From Prevotellaceae bacterium UBA6858 (lineage in GTDB: Bacteria; Bacteroidota; Bacteroidia; Bacteroidales; Bacteroidaceae), in the NCBI GenBank assembly GCA_002451695.1, contig DKDC01000016.1, forward strand, positions 1 through 15,325: a stretch of DNA of 15,325 bases. The letters are read 5' to 3'. How positions within the stretch are numbered: position 1 is the stretch's first letter; the number at the start of each line of letters is the position of its first letter. Position numbers and translations under genes: made by a program. The notes below the pieces were generated by a model. That model ran no database searches. It was not told the DNA's origin and worked only from the letters and a program-made list of their open reading frames with translations. Of this stretch, positions 7,400 through 15,292 are shown in pieces.

Positions 7400-10300
7400 T
7401 CAATCCGCGAGAATCCCCACTTCGGCGGCGGTCGCAAAATCCTGACCATCGCAAGCGGAAAGGGCGGTGAAGCGCACATAGCGTGCCTTTACCGGTGTGG
7501 CAAACTCAACACGCTTTTCCTTTTGGTTGTCCTCAAACTCTCCCTGCGCCACTGCTTCTCCCCACGATTTGCCGTCCGTGCTGACCTGAACCTTGTAGCC
7601 TTTGATGCGTCCGTTGCGGTTGTTCTGGCGCGGAAGATACGTGAGTCCCTTTATCATCTTCACGCCCCCCGCGTCCAAGTCCACCCAATGCGGATGCTTG
7701 GCCACGGTAACGCTGTACATGGTATGCCAGAAAGTGTCGGGGTTGCCGTCGGTAAGGTGGGATATGTCGCCTTCGCCCGCCTCAACGCTGCTGGCGAAAA
7801 CAACTTCGGTCGGCACGAGGTCTGTCTTGGCAAAACTCTCCACTGCCTTCAATTGTGGCGACCGCGCAGTCCACGCCTCCACTTTGCCGCCTTGGCGCAA
7901 GGCTATCGGGGCTGTGTATTTCTGGGCGCGTTTGCCGTTCAGGCTGAAATACACCGTTGCCGCAGAGTCCTGCGAAAGTATTGAAAGTTCTCCGTTTTTC
8001 GTCCTCTCCAAAACAAGCGGAGTGTCGCCCGAAGCACTCACGGCAGCCTTATTGTCAATGTTTCCGTTCACAGGACGTATAATAAAGCCGAAAGCGTGGG
8101 GCGTGGCTTTCACCACATCCTCCGACAGCGGTCCGCCCTGCCCGCAACTGTTTCCCCCGATGCCTGTTACGGCGCAGTCAAGATGCAGGTAAGTGTCCCC
8201 CGCAGCAGGAAGCTGGTAAGGATGAGCCGCAGTGTCGAGAGCCTGTTCCGAGTAAGCGAGGGCGGAAACGCTCATGCTGTTTTTGGCGACAAACACAGCC
8301 CCCGCGCCCGAAGCGTCGGTAAGCGCACACCAGCGCACGTCCTCGTTGTTGCTCATGCTCTGCGGCTTTCCGAACGGCACAAACTGCTCCTCAACCGTGC
8401 TTTCGTACCTGCCGACGAACTGCCCGGTCTTGCGGTCGTTGTAATTGTTCACCGGGCCGCGACCGTAGTATGTGTATTTGCGCATATCCTTCGGCACACG
8501 CAGCATATAGCCGAGGCGAGGAAGCACAAGCGACTGTTTGTTGGAGCTTATGGAACTTTCAAGCTCCACGCTGCCGTCGGGATATACCGTCCATACCTGC
8601 ATTGCGGTGAACTTGAAATCGTCCGCGCCAAACGGTTTTCCATCAGCAGCCACACTTATCCTGCCCGAAGTGCCTCCCGTGCGCTTATAAGCGTGAGGGG
8701 CCTGCGCCTCCACGGTATATGAAACAACCACGCTGCCGTCCTTGCGGGTATATACGCTGCGGCGGGAGGCGCGGTGCCCGAGGTTGTTCAAGCCGTTTTC
8801 ATACCAAGAATTACAAGCCCAGTTGTCGTTGTCGAGAGGTGCGCGGAACGCGTCCACACATGGGCCTCCGCCAGGAACTACAACGTTCTTTCCTCCGTAA
8901 ACAAGCGAGCGCAGAGTGCCTTTTGCGTCATCAAATTCCGCGCAGAAGCCACTTCCGCTCACCGTTACGCCATTTGCGTTCTCCGCGAGCTTAGGCGTTT
9001 CTCCCGCTGCCGCCTTGCCCACGCCCTCGCGCCCTTCTGCCGCCTTTACAAACAGTTGTTCCTCGGCCTGCACATAGCCCTTGCTTGCCCACGGCATATC
9101 CTGGGGCAACAGGAACTGTATGCGCACGAAATATTCCTTGTCGGCCTTCAGCAAAGACTTGTCAATGCGCAGCGGCACAAGCAGCTTCGTTCGCGGGGGT
9201 ATCGACTTTATGTTTGCGAGTGCGCCTTCCGCAACCGTGTGTCCGTCCTCCTCGAGCGTCCACTGTATGTCGTAAACTGCCGGCTCGAAATAGTTTTTGT
9301 TAAACAGCACAACCCTGCCGTTTCCCGACTTCAAATCGCGGTTCACCGCCACCGAAATGTTCTGGTAAACCTTCTTCACCTCAAAATATTGCGGTTTGGG
9401 CGAAAGATCCGCGAACATTATGCCGTCAAGACAGAAAGTGCCGTCGTTGGGATAGTCGCCGAAGTCCCCACCGTATGCCACGTAGCGTTTTCCCTGCGGA
9501 GTGTAGTTGTAAAGTCCGTGGTCAACCCACTCCCATATAGCCCCGCCGCAAAAGAAATTGGTGGATTCTATGGCGTTCCAGTAATCAACAAGGTTTCCTG
9601 TGGCGTTGCCCATTGAATGTCCGTACTCCGAAATGTGGAATGGGTATTTCAACTTTGCCTCTCCCTTCACGGCATCCCTCACCCAAGCTATGGACGGATA
9701 CTGATTGGAACCCATGTCAACTATCTCGTTATTGCGCTCGTATTGAATGGGGCGGGAGGTGTCAAAACCCTTTATCTCATTGTAGCAAGCCTTGAAATTC
9801 TCGCCAGGCCCGGCTTCGTTGCCCAGCGACCATATAACTATCGAAGGATGGTTCACACCGGCACGCACCATAGCCATTTCGCGTGCCACGTGTGCCGCCT
9901 TGAACTCCGCCACGTGCGACAGCGAGGCTTCCCCATAATAATAAAGGTGGGACTCCAAGTTACATTCGTCCTCCAGGTATATTCCGTATTTGTCGCAAAG
10001 GTAATACCAGTAAGGATTGTCAGGGTAATGCGAGTTGCGCACGTGGTTTATGTTGGCGCGCTTCATGAGCATCACCTCCTCGAGCATCTGCCTGCGCGTA
10101 ACGGCATGGCCTCTTTCGGGGTTGGTCTCGTGCCTGTTCACGCCTTTAAGCTTCACCGTGCGTCCGTTCACATAGAAATATCTGCCCGCCTTGCCAAACT
10201 CATCATGCCTTGCGGGAGTGTCGCGTATTTCCACCTTGCGGAAACCCGTGTAGGTGGAGAATGTCTCCACCGTCCTGCCCTTGCCGTCCTTCAGCTCGCC

Positions 10301-11416
10301 CACAAGCACATACCTCCATGGGGCTTCGGCCGACCAATGTTTGGCGTTAGGCACAGTGAGCTGCATTTCGCACTGTTCCTTTCCGCCGCGTGTAATGTCG
10401 TGAACCGCCGCCGATGCGCGTGCGGCCGGCGTGCCAGCCGCCCTGTCGCCATAAAGCTCCACCGGATAAAGCGCGCAATGCACGCTGTAATGTTTCGCGT
10501 CCTTGCGCGAAAGGTTGTCAAACGACAGCCTAACGTTGAGCGCACCGTTTATATAGTTGCTGTCAAAGTCGGGAATGGCAACCACATCGTTCACGCGGAC
10601 TTGCGGCACGGCGGTGAGATACACCGAACGTATTATCCCCGCCATGCGGAACATATCCTGCGTTTCGAGAAACGAGCCGTCGCTGTTGCGGTAAACCTCC
10701 ACGGCTATGCGGTTCTCGCCCCCTTTCAGATATTCCGTTATGTCGAACTGCGCAAGGCAGCGCGAGTTTTTCGAGAAGCCCACATACTTTCCGTTCACCC
10801 ACAGATAGAAGAACGAATCCACGCCGTCAAAGTTCACCATCACACGGCGTTTCTTCCAATTTGCCGGAACGGTGAAAGTGCGCACATACTGCCCCACCTC
10901 GTTGCGATACTTATATGCCGTCCAAGTTTTGGGCGGTTCGCGCATCACGCCCCCGCGCCAGTCGCCTGCCGCCACCTTGTGATAGAAAACCGCGCCCTGG
11001 TTCACGTAAACCGGGATGCCGTATTTGTGCGTGCCGTCCCTGCCAATCCCCGCCACATTCCACGCCGAAGGCACTTCAATGCCGTCCCAGCCGACGGTTG
11101 CCGCAGCGTCTTTTTCAAAGCCTTTTATTCTTTCGTCAGGGTTTGCCGACCAATGGAACTTCCAAACGCCGTCAAGCGTGAGGAAATACCCACTGTTTTC
11201 GGGCAGCACCCTCTTGGCGGCGTCCACGTCTTGGAACGAGAAAAACCACGCATGAGGCAATTCCTTGTTCAGCGACAATCTTCCGGGCGACTGCCATTCG
11301 TCGCCGACCGGCGCCGCCATTTCGCCAAACATATACCCGTCAAGATGCTGCGCCGCAGCTCCCGCGCCCCAAAGCGATGCAACGAGCAAAGCCGCAATAA
11401 AAAGCCTTTTTTTCAT
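7400..11416 (-). CDS. Secreted GH2 beta-galactosidase (LacZ-like) with C-terminal F5/8 type C domain
   Basis: This 1338-residue exported enzyme hydrolyses terminal beta-galactosides (family knowledge). Signal peptide is about 1-22. The order of domains is sugar-binding jelly roll (about 50-270), Ig-like (275-395), TIM barrel (about 397-690), linker domain, and Bgal small-chain domain (about 815-1115). Barrel landmarks match LacZ: NRHETNPERGHAV (H429), NSHYPDNPYWY (H463), IWSLGNEAGPG with acid/base E534, HISEYGHSMGN with nucleophile E597, and GGAIWEWVDH. The small-chain motif reads YGRGPVNNYNDR, with Asn where LacZ relatives usually have Glu. Extra C-terminal parts are a short beta-rich segment (about 1135-1185) and an F5/8 type C/CBM32-like domain (about 1200-1336, SHLTDGNPDTFWHT..KARYVRFTAL). 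It is a single-gene unit with its own promoter. The GH2 assignment is firm; beta-galactosidase over a related GH2 activity is likely, not certain. Confidence 0.92.
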   Translation of the reverse strand: MKKRLFIAALLVASLWGAGAAAQHLDGYMFGEMAAPVGDEWQSPGRLSLNKELPHAWFFSFQDVDAAKRVLPENSGYFLTLDGVWKFHWSANPDERIKGFEKDAAATVGWDGIEVPSAWNVAGIGRDGTHKYGIPVYVNQGAVFYHKVAAGDWRGGVMREPPKTWTAYKYRNEVGQYVRTFTVPANWKKRRVMVNFDGVDSFFYLWVNGKYVGFSKNSRCLAQFDITEYLKGGENRIAVEVYRNSDGSFLETQDMFRMAGIIRSVYLTAVPQVRVNDVVAIPDFDSNYINGALNVRLSFDNLSRKDAKHYSVHCALYPVELYGDRAAGTPAARASAAVHDITRGGKEQCEMQLTVPNAKHWSAEAPWRYVLVGELKDGKGRTVETFSTYTGFRKVEIRDTPARHDEFGKAGRYFYVNGRTVKLKGVNRHETNPERGHAVTRRQMLEEVMLMKRANINHVRNSHYPDNPYWYYLCDKYGIYLEDECNLESHLYYYGEASLSHVAEFKAAHVAREMAMVRAGVNHPSIVIWSLGNEAGPGENFKACYNEIKGFDTSRPIQYERNNEIVDMGSNQYPSIAWVRDAVKGEAKLKYPFHISEYGHSMGNATGNLVDYWNAIESTNFFCGGAIWEWVDHGLYNYTPQGKRYVAYGGDFGDYPNDGTFCLDGIMFADLSPKPQYFEVKKVYQNISVAVNRDLKSGNGRVVLFNKNYFEPAVYDIQWTLEEDGHTVAEGALANIKSIPPRTKLLVPLRIDKSLLKADKEYFVRIQFLLPQDMPWASKGYVQAEEQLFVKAAEGREGVGKAAAGETPKLAENANGVTVSGSGFCAEFDDAKGTLRSLVYGGKNVVVPGGGPCVDAFRAPLDNDNWACNSWYENGLNNLGHRASRRSVYTRKDGSVVVSYTVEAQAPHAYKRTGGTSGRISVAADGKPFGADDFKFTAMQVWTVYPDGSVELESSISSNKQSLVLPRLGYMLRVPKDMRKYTYYGRGPVNNYNDRKTGQFVGRYESTVEEQFVPFGKPQSMSNNEDVRWCALTDASGAGAVFVAKNSMSVSALAYSEQALDTAAHPYQLPAAGDTYLHLDCAVTGIGGNSCGQGGPLSEDVVKATPHAFGFIIRPVNGNIDNKAAVSASGDTPLVLERTKNGELSILSQDSAATVYFSLNGKRAQKYTAPIALRQGGKVEAWTARSPQLKAVESFAKTDLVPTEVVFASSVEAGEGDISHLTDGNPDTFWHTMYSVTVAKHPHWVDLDAGGVKMIKGLTYLPRQNNRNGRIKGYKVQVSTDGKSWGEAVAQGEFEDNQKEKRVEFATPVKARYVRFTALSACDGQDFATAAEVGILAD

Positions 11417-11445
11417 CTGTTTTCATTTTTACGGTGAAACCCAAG

Positions 11446-11453
11446 CAAATATA
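11446..11453 (-). promoter_or_regulatory. Bacteroidetes -7 box of the GH2 gene
   Basis: The minus strand reads TATATTTG, matching TAnnTTTG, 29 bases before the GH2 start codon. No TTTG is seen at 19-23 bases spacing on its upstream side; the nearest lies only 11 bases away. Confidence 0.55.
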
Positions 11454-11572
11454 AACACAATTTGCAAAATATACGTGAGTTCGGGACAAGAGGCTCGCAA
11501 AATTCAGACATGACTGCCTCATTTGCCATATTGCCGCGAAGGTTTGCGGTGCGGTTCATGCTGTGGCGCACA

Positions 11573-11591
11573 GGGCGTATGCCATACGCCC
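11573..11591. repeat. Palindrome of the dispersed repeat, copy B
   Basis: GGGCGTATG (11573-11581) and CATACGCCC (11583-11591) flank a single C. The 32 bases before it (11541-11572) and the 5 after it match 15211-15242 and 15262-15266 of copy D. About 49 of 56 positions agree by direct alignment, so the conserved unit is longer than the palindrome. Confidence 0.88.
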
Positions 11592-11643
11592 CTACAATCA
11601 TTGCCCAACCCAAACTTATTGATCTTCCCGAAACGCCCCGAAA

Positions 11644-11727
11644 ACTACATGGGACTTGGGAAAAACTATGTCCGATGTAGGAAAAATTACATCAGACATA
11701 ATTAGAACTACATCAGACCTTTTTCAG
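11644..11727. repeat. 21-base-period tandem array, copy B
   Basis: Four units start at 11644, 11665, 11686 and 11707. Cores are ACTACATGGGAC, ACTATGTCCGATGTAG, ATTACATCAGACATAAT and ACTACATCAGAC. Units 2 to 4 match the same-numbered units of copy A closely, including the inverted unit 2. So whole arrays are homologous and are not independent expansions. The array starts 52 bases after palindrome B. Confidence 0.88.
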
Positions 11728-11929
11728 CAATTTTCAAACCCTTGAAAAACAAACCGTTACTACAAGCACCCTTTAATCAGCCATTTTTCTGCAAACCAAT
11801 GCCTTACGCATATTTGGGGCGTTCTTGCGCTTTCCCCGGCAACAAGCCATCCGCCTGTTCCATTGCCAGACATTCCGCGAAAAGGCGGCAAAGGGGCGTT
11901 TTTCCTTTTTATACACATAAAACACGGCT

Positions 11930-11964
11930 TTTGCGCCACAGTAAGAAATAAAATAGTAATTTTG
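11930..11964 (+). promoter_or_regulatory. nagA promoter
   Basis: A TTTG -33 element (11930-11933) and a TAATTTTG -7 element (11957-11964, consensus TAnnTTTG) are separated by 23 bases. The -7 box ends 56 bases before the nagA ATG, predicting a short leader of about 50 bases. Confidence 0.7.
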
Positions 11965-12020
11965 GGTTTCAAAATAAAAACAGTCTCATTACAGACGGAA
12001 TTTAAGCACTTACAGAAACC

Positions 12021-13196
12021 ATGCTGACACAAATACTCAACGGCAGAATACTCACCCCCCAAGGCTGGATAAGGGGTGGCTCGGTGATAATCGACGGCAA
12101 CAGAATTATAGAGGTGTCGAACAACGAGCTGCACATAGAAAGCGCACGCTTTTTCGACGCCAACGGCTGCTACATCGTTCCCGGCGGAATTGACATCCAC
12201 GTGCACGGCGGCGGCGGCAGGGACTTCATGGAAGGCAGCGAGGAGGCTTTCCGCAAAGCCATAAACGCCCATATGTTCTACGGCACAACCTCAATCCTCC
12301 CCACGCTGTCGTCATCCACCATACCCATGATAAAGGCTGCGGTGAAGACCACGGAGAAACTCATGGCGCAACCCGACAGCCCGGTACTCGGCCTCCACCT
12401 CGAAGGCCCTTATTTCAACAAGCAGATGGCGGGAGGACAGCTTCCCGAAAACATAAAGGACCCCACGCCAATGGACTACCGTCCGCTTCTCGACTCGACA
12501 AACTGCATAAAGCGTTGGGACGAAGCCCCGGAACTTCCCGGCACGGTGGAATTCGGACGCACATGCGTTGAGCACGGAGTGCTGCCGTGCGTGGCACACA
12601 CCCAGGCAAACTACCACGATGTGCGCACGGCATACGAAGTGGGCTTCACCCACGCCACGCACTTCTACAACGCCATGCCGGGCTTCCACAAAAACCACGA
12701 ATACAAATATGAGGGGACGGTGGAGAGCGTTTACCTGATCGACGACATGACGGTTGAGGTGATTGCCGACGGAAAGCACGTGCCCACAACGATACTCAAC
12801 CTTGTTTACAAGATAAAGGGGCCCGACCGCACGGCGCTCATAACCGACGCGCTGGCTTGCGCGGCAAGCGATTCGCAGACAGCCTTCGACCCGCGTGTAA
12901 TCATAGAGGACGGCGTGTGCAAGCTCGCCGACCACTCAGCCCTTGCAGGAAGCATCGCAACCATGGACAGGCTGATACGCACCATGGTGCAGAAAGTGGA
13001 GATACCGCTCGGCGAAGCGTGCCGCATGGCTTCGGAAACGCCGGCGAGGATTATCGGCGTTGACAAGCGCAAAGGCACGCTCGAAAAGGGAAAGGACGCC
13101 GACATAATGATGTTTGACCCGGAACTCAACCTGAAATGCGTGATTGCAATGGGGCGCGTGATACGCAACGAGCTGCCCAACCACGTTGTAATCTGA
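12021..13196 (+). CDS. nagA: N-acetylglucosamine-6-phosphate deacetylase
   Basis: This 391-residue cytoplasmic amidohydrolase removes the acetyl group from GlcNAc-6-phosphate to give glucosamine-6-phosphate plus acetate, feeding glycolysis or cell wall synthesis. No signal peptide. Metal and active-site landmarks of NagA are all present: HVHGG (H60, H62), GLHLEGPY (E128), AHTQANY (H193), HATHFYNAM (H211, H214), ADGKH (H253), and TDAL with catalytic D276. The C-terminal KGKDADIMMFD strand is typical. Length is usual for the family. It is the only plus-strand gene, with its own promoter and terminator. No nagB, kinase or transporter is in view, so it is monocistronic. Its link with the neighbouring esterases and galactosidase would make sense if they act on GlcNAc-containing glycans; that is inference. 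Confidence 0.96.
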   Translation: MLTQILNGRILTPQGWIRGGSVIIDGNRIIEVSNNELHIESARFFDANGCYIVPGGIDIHVHGGGGRDFMEGSEEAFRKAINAHMFYGTTSILPTLSSSTIPMIKAAVKTTEKLMAQPDSPVLGLHLEGPYFNKQMAGGQLPENIKDPTPMDYRPLLDSTNCIKRWDEAPELPGTVEFGRTCVEHGVLPCVAHTQANYHDVRTAYEVGFTHATHFYNAMPGFHKNHEYKYEGTVESVYLIDDMTVEVIADGKHVPTTILNLVYKIKGPDRTALITDALACAASDSQTAFDPRVIIEDGVCKLADHSALAGSIATMDRLIRTMVQKVEIPLGEACRMASETPARIIGVDKRKGTLEKGKDADIMMFDPELNLKCVIAMGRVIRNELPNHVVI

Positions 13197-13238
13197 ACAA
13201 GGCGCGAAAACACCGCAACCATAAAAGACTATACAGAT

Positions 13239-13276
13239 ATTCCGCGCAGCCCGATGAGGACTGCGCGGAATTTTTT
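13239..13276 (+). terminator. Intrinsic terminator of nagA
   Basis: An 11-base perfect stem, ATTCCGCGCAG (13239-13249) with CTGCGCGGAAT (13261-13271), has an 11-base loop and runs into TTTTTT to 13276. It begins 43 bases after the nagA stop. Confidence 0.92.
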
Positions 13277-13304
13277 CCCACGGCAACCGCCGCGCCGCAA
13301 AACA

Positions 13305-13337
13305 AAAATCCCCTCTGCCTTATGCGGAGGGGATTTT
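13305..13337 (-). terminator. Intrinsic terminator of the 529-residue protein gene
   Basis: The stem AAAATCCCCTC (13305-13315) with GAGGGGATTTT (13327-13337) has an 11-base loop. On the minus strand it is followed by T-rich TGTTTTG and lies 10 bases beyond the stop codon. With the nagA terminator it insulates the convergent pair. Confidence 0.88.
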
Positions 13338-13346
13338 GTCTGTATG

Positions 13347-14936
13347 TCATTTCTTCATAATCTTCTTTCCGCCTATTATGTAAAGCCCGGCGGGAAGGTT
13401 CTCAGCCGTAGTGTTCAGCCTGACGCCCTCAATGGTGTATATTCCGCTCCCGGCTGTCCCGGCATCCGTCTTCACGCTCCCCACTCCAACAGGTGTGCTT
13501 TCGCTCTCTATCACCAGCGGGGCCTGCAATATGTTGCCGTCTCCAAGATAGAAATACGGAGCTTTGAACGTTGCATTCTCGGGAGACACAATCCGACATC
13601 TTGCAAGTTTCACGTCGCCCCACGCAAGCGCAATGGGCGTTCCGTCGGGCCCGCAGTTCAGTTTAACGTTCGAGTTGTCTATCCACAGCGTGCGGTAATT
13701 GTCCCCGGTGCTGCGCAAAGCCTTGCCCTCCGCCGCAAACGGCGCGGCAAACAGCGGCGCGGCGTTCCGATCCAAAGGCCTGCTCGAACCTGCCGCGCCC
13801 AATCCTATCGGGATAAAACCGTTTATCTCCAAATTGCAGTCTTTTATGGAAACGTTGCAATCATCATAGCCTCCGCCAAGAAGCACCATGAAAACGCAAG
13901 ACCTCTTTTGCTCATAGTCTCCGGTCAGTTTGAGTTCGCCGCCTTTCACGCCGCAAATGCTCACCGTGTCAGCAAGCCCGACAAAAAGGCAACAGCCTTT
14001 GATGGATGCGCCTGACGAGGATGTGTTTCTTATCTCATTCCTGCCTTTCACCACAATGTTCACGCCGTTTTCCGCTATAACAAGCGTTCCGTCAATCTTC
14101 GCGTTGTCGAGCGTGAGGGTTCTCGTTTCCCAGTCATAGTCGGCCTTTCCCTCCACGCAGTCGAACACTGACAAATCCCCGCAGTTTTCCTCATTCACGT
14201 AATACGTGCTGTCATTGTTCACTATGAATATCGTGAAGGATTGCACAGGGGCTATGAAAAGCGTGTCAGAAACAAGTTTGCCGTCCTTTGCCATGCCGCG
14301 CAGCCCTGCGTCGAAAGCCGCCCCTTCGGGCGACACCATCCTTACAGCCTCGCTTTTATACCCCGCCACGTTGCTCATGGCGCATTCCGTCCCGAACAGC
14401 TCAAGCCCGCTGCGCACAACATAAAGTCCGGCATCGCTTCCCTTGCCGGCTATGCCGTATTTCCCGAACGCCCATACGTTGGTTTCGTTAATCTCCAGCG
14501 TGTCTCCCACCACTATTGCGGCATAACCGCCGGAAGCCATGCACAGCAGTGATCCCTCTACGTCAGGGGAACTCAGCTTGCCGCCTTTTTCAAACACAAT
14601 GCACGGAGCGCCGGCCGTGAAAACGGTATCCTCGAAACCGTAAGCCACTTCCAGGGGCTTTTCCGCCAATATCCCGGGTTTGCCGTCTTTGGCCTCAATT
14701 TTTGCATCTTTCATATACAGCGCGTTTGAATGCTCATCGTACCATACAGTGCCGCTCACGCCGTCTATCACCGAAAGGTCATAACAGTTTTGGTCGGTTA
14801 CTTTCACGCCGGCAACCTCCAAACCGTAGTACTCGTCAGCCTGCACGTTTTGCGGCACAAACACAGCCGCCATTGCAACCGCCACCGTCAGCAGCACGCG
14901 CCTAACCTTAATGTTTCCAAGGGTAAAATGTTTCAT
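13347..14936 (-). CDS. Secreted protein with two homologous beta-rich repeats and a C-terminal sorting-type tail
   Basis: This 529-residue protein is not assignable to an enzyme family. A signal peptide with a long n-region covers about 1-33 (cleavage near VQA-DE). Repeat 1 (about 36-230) and repeat 2 (about 240-478) are homologous: NCYDLSVIDGVSGTVWYD/NCGDLSVFDCVEGKADYD, then ALYMKDAKI/TLTLDNAKI, and near their ends MVSPEGAAFDAG/IVSPENATFKAP. The TLTLDNA-type units resemble beta-helix-like, carbohydrate-binding-annotated secreted proteins of Prevotella and gut Firmicutes. The end carries GIYTIEGVRL then NLPAGLYIIGGKKIMKK, the same tail as the 553-residue esterase. No catalytic motif is seen. 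Cysteines occur inside both repeats. It is monocistronic with its own promoter and terminator. Adhesin or glycan-binding roles are possible, but unproven. Confidence 0.75.
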   Translation of the reverse strand: MKHFTLGNIKVRRVLLTVAVAMAAVFVPQNVQADEYYGLEVAGVKVTDQNCYDLSVIDGVSGTVWYDEHSNALYMKDAKIEAKDGKPGILAEKPLEVAYGFEDTVFTAGAPCIVFEKGGKLSSPDVEGSLLCMASGGYAAIVVGDTLEINETNVWAFGKYGIAGKGSDAGLYVVRSGLELFGTECAMSNVAGYKSEAVRMVSPEGAAFDAGLRGMAKDGKLVSDTLFIAPVQSFTIFIVNNDSTYYVNEENCGDLSVFDCVEGKADYDWETRTLTLDNAKIDGTLVIAENGVNIVVKGRNEIRNTSSSGASIKGCCLFVGLADTVSICGVKGGELKLTGDYEQKRSCVFMVLLGGGYDDCNVSIKDCNLEINGFIPIGLGAAGSSRPLDRNAAPLFAAPFAAEGKALRSTGDNYRTLWIDNSNVKLNCGPDGTPIALAWGDVKLARCRIVSPENATFKAPYFYLGDGNILQAPLVIESESTPVGVGSVKTDAGTAGSGIYTIEGVRLNTTAENLPAGLYIIGGKKIMKK

Positions 14937-15000
14937 TGTTTTATTATTTGATTGTTATGCTCCTGTTTACGCTTTTACGGCTTTCCATAGCCTTCATCTG

Positions 15001-15034
15001 CAAAGATATGAATTATTTTCTCATTTTCAGCAAA
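15001..15034 (-). promoter_or_regulatory. Promoter of the 529-residue protein gene
   Basis: On the minus strand a TTTG -33 element (15031-15034) and a TATCTTTG -7 element (15001-15008) are 22 bases apart. This matches the Bacteroidetes pattern and is nearly the same spacing as the nagA promoter. The leader would be about 55-60 bases. Confidence 0.72.
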
Positions 15035-15090
15035 ATGCGGAAAAACGGCGCGTTTTTCACAATGTATCGGCGATGGTTTGCGCGGTGGCG

Positions 15091-15117
15091 CACATGGCGT
15101 ATGTCATACGCTATGTG
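15091..15117. repeat. Diverged palindrome of the dispersed repeat
   Basis: Arms of 13 bases, CACAT-G-GCGTATG and CATACGC-T-ATGTG, pair with one mismatch around a central T. The preceding GTGGCGCACA matches the flank of copy B at 11563-11572, so this is a diverged copy. Unlike B and D, its outer arms (CACAT/ATGTG) are also complementary. Confidence 0.75.
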
Positions 15118-15153
15118 GCGGTTCAATTTATTGATTAGTCGTATTTTGCATAT

Positions 15154-15267
15154 ATGTAGGGGCGTATGGCATACGCCCTGGATTGCGCGGGTTTGCAAAG
15201 TTGCGGCGGAGGGTTGCGGTGCGGTTCGTGCGGCGGCGTGAAGGGCGTATGCCATACGCCCCTACAT
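15154..15267. mobile_element. MITE-like element with perfect 26-base inverted ends
   Basis: Positions 15154-15179 and 15242-15267 are perfect reverse complements over 26 bases, separated by a 62-base G-rich interior with no ORF. Each end itself contains the GGGCGTATG/CATACGCCC palindrome. The right end belongs to repeat copy D. No target-site duplication is obvious (flanks TAT and TTG). The structure is seen directly; mobility is inference. Confidence 0.6.
15243..15261. repeat. Palindrome of the dispersed repeat, copy D
   Basis: GGGCGTATG and CATACGCCC flank a single C, identical over 19 bases to copy B, with the shared left flank TTGCGGTGCGGTTC. The 21-base array begins 31 bases downstream. 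Confidence 0.88.
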
Positions 15268-15292
15268 TTGGCGCAAAAACAATACTGCCTAA

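Larger units (their letters stand above)
11417..12020. other. Divergent intergenic region between the GH2 gene and nagA
   Basis: This 604-base region contains two divergent promoters (11446-11453 minus, 11930-11964 plus), a palindrome (11573-11591) and a 21-base-period array (11644-11727). The stretch 11728-11810 resembles the parts after arrays 0 and A (GAAAA.CAAAC, then CACCC..TTAATCAGCC). Nothing nameable is seen in 11811-11925, and no short ORF with credible start and composition is present. Confidence 0.7.

Noticed and set aside
9617..11437. 606-codon plus-strand open frame opposite the GH2 gene
   Set aside because: It is a shadow of the GH2 coding strand. GH2 has complete domain order, catalytic residues and signal peptide, while this frame has no recognisable motif or promoter.
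11760..12272. 170-codon minus-strand frame overlapping the nagA start
   Set aside because: It overlaps the nagA promoter and first 84 codons, has no motif, and nagA is unambiguous.
13239..13337. Small RNA gene in the convergent gap
   Set aside because: Both hairpins are explained as the terminators of nagA and of the 529-residue protein gene; no promoter lies between them.
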